Of a stretch of DNA of 64,000 bases, positions 57,715 to 64,000 are shown one piece after another. The DNA comes from Achatina immaculata (Eukaryota; Mollusca; Gastropoda; Stylommatophora; Achatinidae): the NCBI GenBank assembly GCA_009760885.1, contig CM019701.1:16869975-16933974 (forward strand). The letters run 5' to 3'. The position numbers and the translations under genes are program-made. The notes under the pieces are model-generated. The model was not told where the DNA came from, did no database searches, and worked only from the letters and a program-made list of their open reading frames with translations. The first letter of the stretch is position 1. The number at the start of each line of letters is the position of its first letter.

Positions 57715-59215
57715 ACCTAACTCATACTCTGACTCTCTCTCTAACTCATACTCTGACTCTCTCTCTAACTCATACTCTGACTCTCTCTAACTCATACTCT
57801 GAATCTCTCTAACTCATACTCTGACTCTCTCTAAGTCATACTCTGTCTCTCTCTCTCTCTAACTCATACTCTGACTCTCTCTCTAACTCATACTCTGACT
57901 CTCTCTAACTCATACTCTGACTCTCTCTAAGTCATACTCTGTCTCTCTCTCTCTAACTCATACTCTGACTCTCTCTAACTCATACTCTGAATCTCTCTAA
58001 CTCATACTCTGACTCTCTCTAACTCATACTCTGTCTCTCTCTCTCTCTAACTCATACTCTGACTGTCTCTCTAACTCATACTCTGACTTTCTCTCTAACT
58101 CATACTCTGACTCTCTCTAACTCATACTCTGACTCTCTCTCTAACTCATACTCTGACTCTCTCTAACTCATACTCTGACTCTCTCTAACTCATACTCTGA
58201 CACTCTCTAACTCATACTCTGACTCTCTCTCTCTAACTCATACTCTGACTCTCTCTCTAACTCATACTCTGACTCTCTCTCTCTAACTCATACTCTGACT
58301 CTCTCTCTAACTCATACTCTGACTCTCTCTCTAACTCATACTCTGACTCTCTCTCCAACAACTCATTCTCTGACTCTCACTCATGCTCTGACTCTCTCTC
58401 TCTAACTCATACTCTGGCTCTCTCTAACTCATACTCTGAATCTCTCTAACTCATACTCTGACTCTCTCTAAGTCATACTCTGTCTCTCTCTCTCTAACTC
58501 ATACTCTGACTCTCTCTCTAACTCATACTCTGACTCTCTCTAACTCATACTCTGACTCTCTCTAAGTCATACTCTGTCTCTCTCTCTCTCTAACTCATAC
58601 TCTGACTCTCTCTCTAACTCATACTCTGACTCTCTCTAACTCATACTCTGAATCTCTCTAACTCATACTCTGACTCTCTCTAACTCATACTCTGTCTCTC
58701 TCTCTCTAACTCATACTCTGACTGTCTCTCTAACTCATACTCTGACTTTCTCTCTAACTCATACTCTGACTCTCTCTAACTCATACTCTGACTCTCTCTC
58801 TAACTCATACTCTGACTCTCTCTAACTCATACTCTGACTCTCTCTAACTCATACTCTGACACTCTCTAACTCATACTCTGACTCTCTCTCTCTAACTCAT
58901 ACTCTGACTCTCTCTCTAACTCATACTCTGACTCTCTCTCTAACTCATACTCTGACTGTCTCTCTAACTCATACTCTGACTCTCTCTCTAACTCATACTC
59001 TGACTCTCTCTCCAACAACTCATACTCTGACTCTCACTCATGCTCTGACTCTCTCTCTCTCTCTAACTCATACGCTGACTCTCTCTAACTCATACTCTGA
59101 CTCTCTCTAACTCATACTCTGACTCTCTCTAACTCATGCTCTGACTCTCTCTAACTCATACTCTGACTCTCTCTAACTCATACTCTAACTCTCTCTAACT
59201 CATACTCTAGCTATC
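57715..59215. repeat. 22-bp minisatellite with a block duplication of about 650 bp
   Basis: About 65 units of ctctctctaactcatactct plus ga, with ct-length variation. A distinctive word, tccaacaactcat, occurs at 58353 and again at 59011, and the variant order before it is also repeated, giving a higher-order duplication of about 650-660 bp. Confidence 0.95.
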
Positions 59216-59945
59216 CTATCTCTCATACTCTCAAGAATCAGTTCTATAATCTCTGCTACAGCCCAAACTGTTCCGTGATTCTCACTTTCTCCCACGCTAT
59301 AAACAATCGCATGAATTCTGCTACTGATCTGAACCTTGCTCTGTTTTTCAGTACAGAATCTCGTGGAGCACTAAGTTTCTCTAGTAAACTAAGTTACTGA
59401 AAACTTTTAAATCATTTATCACGAGATTTGTTTCTTAATTTACATGAGCTGTAAACAGAAACTCAGGGGGAAAGTACTGCAGGTATTCGCATTTTACTTG
59501 GTTATGCCCCTTACACTAATGGCTACTCCGCCATAATGGTACGAGAGGCTAGCAATGGCTTCAAGTGGAGGATGGTACAGAGAGTGAGTTTTGTACGAGC
59601 AACAGAGCTCCTAGCTATGACCGGATGTGGAATGAGGAAGATGGACTTTTGCTGTCTTGAAGAACATGTCCAGGATTATGGGTGAGTTCTAGAGAGAGTT
59701 GTGTGTTGTCTACTGTATACCGGTGGGATGTGTGTTGTGTGATGTGTGTTGTGTTATGTGTTGTGCGATGTGTGTTGTAGGATGTATGTAGTAGCATGTG
59801 TGTTGTGGGATGTGATTTGTGTGTTGAGTGTATGAGTGAGATGTGAGTCAATCTTGTGCTATATTGGTTAGGTGGCGCTGTTTCCGGATGTAATCCTGTA
59901 ATCCAGTAATCCTGTCATGCCTTAGAGGCACATAGGGATATGGTG
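59216..59945. other. Unique stretch with a TGTGTTG-rich patch
   Basis: A loose gtgttgtgtgatgt repeat lies at about 59700-59830. No gene is recognised. Confidence 0.55.
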
Positions 59946-60152
59946 TTAGTGTCCATATTTTCCTTGACCTGTCAGCACACTAGAGGGTGATATGGTCAGT
60001 ATCACGCCTGGCCGTCTTTCCTTCCCCAACTCCAGAAGAAGTCGGGTACCCATTTCTACAGCTGGGTGACTGTGGGTGCCTCCGGCCGGATTCGAACTTC
60101 CGACCTTCGCCATGAGAGACCAGTGCACTAATCACTTCGCTACTCAGACACC
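59946..60152 (-). mobile_element. tRNA-derived SINE
   Basis: The minus strand begins ggtgtctgagtagcgaagtg. A 78-nt tRNA-like head follows (60152 to 60075). Its ends pair as a 7-bp acceptor stem with one G-U pair (ggtgtct/aggcacc). An A-box-like tagcgaagtg lies at position 11 and a B box, agttcgaatcc, near position 55, as in pol III promoters. Beyond the head comes a non-tRNA body with ccagctgtagaaatgggtac, a type of central segment shared by many invertebrate SINEs. The 3' limit is uncertain. The head and start of the body occur again in the 1348-bp duplication. Confidence 0.75.
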
Positions 60153-61114
60153 TTGTTGAGACAAACACTAGTAAAATCTCAACTGCTGTTACAGTCACAA
60201 GTATAGAAATTTTCAACCTTGTTTGAAACAAGCACTACTAGTAAAATCTCAACTGCTGTTGTAATCAAAAGTATAGAAAATTTCAACCTTTTTTGAAACA
60301 AATACTACTAGTAAAATCTCAACTGTTGAGACAAACACTAATAAAATCTCAACTGTTGAGACAAACACTAATAAAATTTCAGCTGTTGAGACAAACACTA
60401 CTCTAGTAAAATCTCATATGGTGAGACAAAACGTTTTAGAAAATAAATAAAAGCTACAGACTGAGAAAATGGAAGTGGAAAAACAGACAACACTGCACAA
60501 ATACTTGAAGAATTATCTCACAAGCTCTGATTTAATAACCTGAAGTGAGTACTTTCTTCACGCAAAACCAAACAGTGAAAGCTGGTCAAACGAGGGAGAT
60601 CAACATCTCTCTCACAAACAGTGAAAGCTGGTCAAACAGGGGAGATCAACAGCTCTAACATAAAAAGTGAAACATTTTGAAACAAAAACGACATGTACAA
60701 AAGCAAGGTATACACAGTTACATGCACAAAGTCTCTGAGTGCTTTCCTGAAGTATTTCAGCCAGTGATAAACTAATTCTGTAGGGCTGTATAACAAAATT
60801 CACACGAGCTATGGACAAGAGATATCTGACAATAATGTCAGTTAATATCAGTTTTCAGTATATTGTAATAAATTTCAAATCATTTTCTTCTTCTACATAC
60901 TTGTAGACTGTCACTTTAATGAAGCTGATAACTTACATTGACAAAGTTTTTCTTGACATTTGTAATTACAATTTCCTGAAATGACTGGAAACTGTCTAAT
61001 AAACATTGGCAGTGTTAATAACGGAACGAAGTCATTGTAAACCACGGGGTGATCCTCTCTGTGGTAGGGTGTTCGCTGGCAATATTAACATCCCTTCCCT
61101 CCCCCCCCCCCAAA

Positions 61115-61190
61115 TAAGAAGACTTGAGAGAATAGAGAAGCAGACAGTGCGTGTTATTCTTGGGCGCACCAGAGAAAAGTCTTGCTACAC
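61115..61190 (+). pseudogene. Possible LINE ORF2 scrap
   Basis: RRLERIEKQTVRVILGRTRE resembles the LERIQNxALRIILG segment found after the RT in Jockey/R1-type LINE proteins. Only about 25 codons are recognisable before the 19-bp array begins, so the assignment is weak. An identical copy lies at 62463-62538. Confidence 0.3.
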
Positions 61191-61379
61191 TAGAAGTTAT
61201 CTGCTAGACCAGGAGTTATCTGCTAGACCAAGAGTTATCTGCTAAACTAGGAGTTGCCTGCTAAACCAGGAGTTGTCTGCTAGACCAGGAGTTGTCTGCT
61301 AGACCAGGAGTTGTCTGCTAGACCAGGAGTTATCTGCTAGACCAGGAGTTATCTGCTAAACCAGGAGTTATCTGCTAGA
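61190..61379. repeat. 19-bp minisatellite, copy-1 portion
   Basis: Units of gctagaccaggagttatct, with a gttgtct variant, cut by the duplication junction. Confidence 0.93.
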
Positions 61380-62727
61380 CCAGAAGAAGTCGGGTACCCA
61401 TTTCTACAGCTGGGTGACTGTGGGTGCCTCCGGCCGGATTCGAACTTCCGACCTTCGCCATGAGAGACCAGTGCACTAATCACTTCGCTACTCAGACACC
61501 TTGTTGAGACAAACACTAGTAAAATCTCAACTGCTGTTACAGTCACAAGTATAGAAATTTTCAACCTTGTTTGAAACAAGCACTACTAGTAAAATCTCAA
61601 CTGCTGTTGTAATCAAAAGTATAGAAAATTTCAACCTTTTTTGAAACAAATACTACTAGTAAAATCTCAACTGTTGAGACAAACACTAATAAAATCTCAA
61701 CTGTTGAGACAAACACTAATAAAATTTCAGCTGTTGAGACAAACACTACTCTAGTAAAATCTCATATGGTGAGACAAAACGTTTTAGAAAATAAATAAAA
61801 GCTACAGACTGAGAAAATGGAAGTGGAAAAACAGACAACACTGCACAAATACTTGAAGAATTATCTCACAAGCTCTGATTTAATAACCTGAAGTGAGTAC
61901 TTTCTTCACGCAAAACCAAACAGTGAAAGCTGGTCAAACGAGGGAGATCAACATCTCTCTCACAAACAGTGAAAGCTGGTCAAACAGGGGAGATCAACAG
62001 CTCTAACATAAAAAGTGAAACATTTTGAAACAAAAACGACATGTACAAAAGCAAGGTATACACAGTTACATGCACAAAGTCTCTGAGTGCTTTCCTGAAG
62101 TATTTCAGCCAGTGATAAACTAATTCTGTAGGGCTGTATAACAAAATTCACACGAGCTATGGACAAGAGATATCTGACAATAATGTCAGTTAATATCAGT
62201 TTTCAGTATATTGTAATAAATTTCAAATCATTTTCTTCTTCTACATACTTGTAGACTGTCACTTTAATGAAGCTGATAACTTACATTGACAAAGTTTTTC
62301 TTGACATTTGTAATTACAATTTCCTGAAATGACTGGAAACTGTCTAATAAACATTGGCAGTGTTAATAACGGAACGAAGTCATTGTAAACCACGGGGTGA
62401 TCCTCTCTGTGGTAGGGTGTTCGCTGGCAATATTAACATCCCTTCCCTCCCCCCCCCCCAAATAAGAAGACTTGAGAGAATAGAGAAGCAGACAGTGCGT
62501 GTTATTCTTGGGCGCACCAGAGAAAAGTCTTGCTACACTAGAAGTTATCTGCTAGACCAGGAGTTATCTGCTAGACCAAGAGTTATCTGCTAAACTAGGA
62601 GTTGCCTGCTAAACCAGGAGTTGTCTGCTAGACCAGGAGTTGTCTGCTAGACCAGGAGTTGTCTGCTAGACCAGGAGTTATCTGCTAGACCAGGAGTTAT
62701 CTGCTAAACCAGGAGTTATCTGCTAGA
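61380..62727. repeat. 1348-bp direct duplication, copy 2
   Basis: Repeats 60032-61379 with no difference that I could find, including both short frames (62166-61960 minus, 62354-62593 plus). It contains only the head-proximal part of the SINE (tRNA-like head at 61423-61500), because the duplication starts inside the element. Confidence 0.95.
61423..61500 (-). mobile_element. tRNA-like SINE head, duplicated copy
   Basis: Identical to the head at 60075-60152, with the same A-box-like and B-box words. The body is truncated at the duplication junction (61380). Confidence 0.8.
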
Positions 62728-62860
62728 CCAGGAGTTGTCTGCTAGACCAGGAGTTGTCTGCTAGACCATGAGTTGTCTGCTAGTCCAGGAGTTGCCTGCT
62801 AGACCAGGAGTTGTCTGCTAGACCAGGAGTTATCTGCTAAACCATAAGTTGTCTGCTAGA
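62538..62860. repeat. 19-bp minisatellite, about 17 copies
   Basis: Units of gctagaccaggagttgtct with tatct, aaacc and catgag variants. The left part belongs to the duplicated unit and the right part is outside it. Confidence 0.95.
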
Positions 62861-62861
62861 T

Positions 62862-63615
62862 CAGACATAAGCTCTGAGCTGGCTCAAGTCACAAGACTAA
62901 ACACAAGCCATGGCTGTGACAGACGCTCTGTACTGGCTCAAGTCACAAGACTAAACACAAGCCATGGCTGTGACAGAAGCTCTGTGCTGGCTCAAGTCAC
63001 AAGACTAAACACAAGCCATAGCTGTGACAGAAGCTCTGTGCTGGCTCAAGTCACAAGACTAAACACAAGCCAAGGCTGTGACATAAGCTCTGAGCTGGCT
63101 CAAGTCACAAGACTAAACACAAGCTAAGACTGTGACATACGCTCTGAACTGGCTCAAATAAAAAGACTTACACACAAGCCATGGCTGTGACATAAACTCT
63201 TAGCTGGTTCAAGTCACAAGACTAAACACAAGCCAAGGCTGTGACATAAGCTCTGAGCTGGCTCAAATCACAAGACTAAACACAAGCCGAGGCTGTAACA
63301 TAAGCTCTGAGCTGGTTCAAGTCACAAGACTACACACGAGCCAAGGCTGTAACATAAGCTCTGAGCTGGCTCAAATCACAAGACTACACACGAGCCATGG
63401 TTGTAACATAAGCTCTGAGCTGGCTCAAGTCACAAGACTACACACGAGCCATGGTTGTAACATAAGCTCTGAGCTGGCTCAAGTCACAAGACTACACAAG
63501 AGCCAAGGCTGTGATAGAAGCTCTGAGCTGGCTCTAGTCACAAGACTAAACACAAGCCATGGCTGTGACAGAAGCTCTGTGCTGGCTCAAGTCACAAGAC
63601 TACACACAAGCACGA
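62862..63615. repeat. 54-bp minisatellite, about 14 copies
   Basis: Units contain ctctgagctggctcaagtca, caagactaaacacaagccat and ggctgtgacataag. Variants (agacg, acacgagcc, ggttgtaac) occur in adjacent groups. The divisible-by-3 period opens an 18-residue periodic frame at the left. Confidence 0.95.
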
Positions 63616-64000
63616 ATCTTGATCAACTCGATGAGCAGTGTAGCTCGAATCATTGCTGGCATCATGGACATCATGTAGCTCAAATCATTGCTGGCGTCAC
63701 GGACATCATGGATCCATTGATTGACCTTAATATTTATGCCAGATATCAGTCGAAATGAAGCAGTAGATCAGTTATCAGACTCAGCTATCATAGAGAAAAA
63801 GCAGACATTAGTTGAAGATGATATCAGCCATGCTATAAGAGAAGATGACATCAGATATGCTATAAATGAAGATGGTATCAGCCATGCTATAAGAGAAGAT
63901 GGTCTGACAAAAGGCTTCACTGACAACAGTGAATGAGCGTCGATTTCAAGAATGAAGGAGTCAGGGTGAAACTTGGAATGGCAAAAGTTGAACAGTTCAT
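63616..64000. other. Short repeats and a 71-codon frame at the right edge
   Basis: atcattgctggc and ggacatcatg words repeat twice (63651-63712). Then gaagatgatatcagccatgc-type units of 27 bp occur about four times (63815-63900). A plus frame (63721-63936) spans them as an EDDISHAIR-type repeat. No family is recognised and the window ends at 64000. Confidence 0.6.

Larger units (their letters stand above)
60032..61379. repeat. 1348-bp direct duplication, copy 1
   Basis: Starts at ccagaagaagtcgggtaccc and runs through the SINE head, a degenerate repeat of about 30 bp with gttgagacaaacacta (60154-60430), about 680 bp of unique AT-rich sequence, a C-run, a possible LINE scrap and the start of a 19-bp array. 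By eye it is identical to 61380-62727. The junction at 61379/61380 lies in the 19-bp array, where ccag is shared by both breakpoints. Confidence 0.95.

Noticed and set aside
60075..60152. A functional tRNA gene on the minus strand
   Set aside because: The anticodon arm does not pair convincingly, there is no T-run right after the head, and a SINE body follows.
60612..60818. 68-codon minus frame present twice in the 1348-bp duplication
   Set aside because: Its exact recurrence follows from the duplication and is not evidence of selection. No domain is recognised.

Overview
The window looks like an intergenic or intronic stretch of a eukaryotic, probably lophotrochozoan (most likely molluscan) genome. 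This rests on low GC, no compact operons, abundant tri- and tetranucleotide microsatellites, RTE- and CR1/Jockey-type LINE fragments, mariner and Tc1 transposons and a tRNA-derived SINE. The taxonomic call is inference from TE flavour, not proof. I find no host protein-coding gene I can name. Almost all long open frames are read-throughs of tandem repeats.

The dominant content is tandem repetition. By my tally of the coordinates below, roughly half of the 64 kb lies in about fifty mostly unrelated minisatellite arrays with units of about 16-69 bp. The largest are a CT-rich block (1605-4612), a 20-bp block (4981-6806), a 30-bp block (14371-15665), an 18-bp block (25630-26855), an acatac-type block (37460-41030) and a 22-bp block (57715-59215). 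Several have higher-order structure: about 615 bp, 501 bp, 71-72 bp and about 650 bp. One array (24 bp) occurs as two oppositely oriented blocks (53030-54640).

Transposable elements lie between, beside and inside the arrays. LINE family A (RTE/BovB-like) has four fragments (21337, 44026, 48550, 54855). Family B has two (6844, 54641) with a GATATAA-type 3' tail. Families C (56465) and D (52700) have one each. Family E (CR1/Jockey-like) has three copies (20590, 32778, 46721) sharing a 3' end followed by a tetranucleotide repeat. Two DNA transposons are complete end to end but dead: a mariner (41489-42763) and a Tc1-like element (50591-52102). A 755-bp foldback (19806-20560), a tRNA-derived SINE (about 59946-60152) and an unidentified 686-bp insertion (44972-45657) add to the mobile content.

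The 3' end carries an apparently exact 1348-bp direct duplication (60032-62727), which is either very recent or an assembly artefact. The best candidates for host function are weak: an RFX-type X-box palindrome in a GC-richer unique segment (36612-36625), a possible minus-strand terminal exon with polyadenylation signals (47969-48117), and an 83-codon frame with one membrane segment (49840-50091). Nothing here forms a gene system acting together. The interest is in how arrays arise, invert, duplicate and receive insertions.
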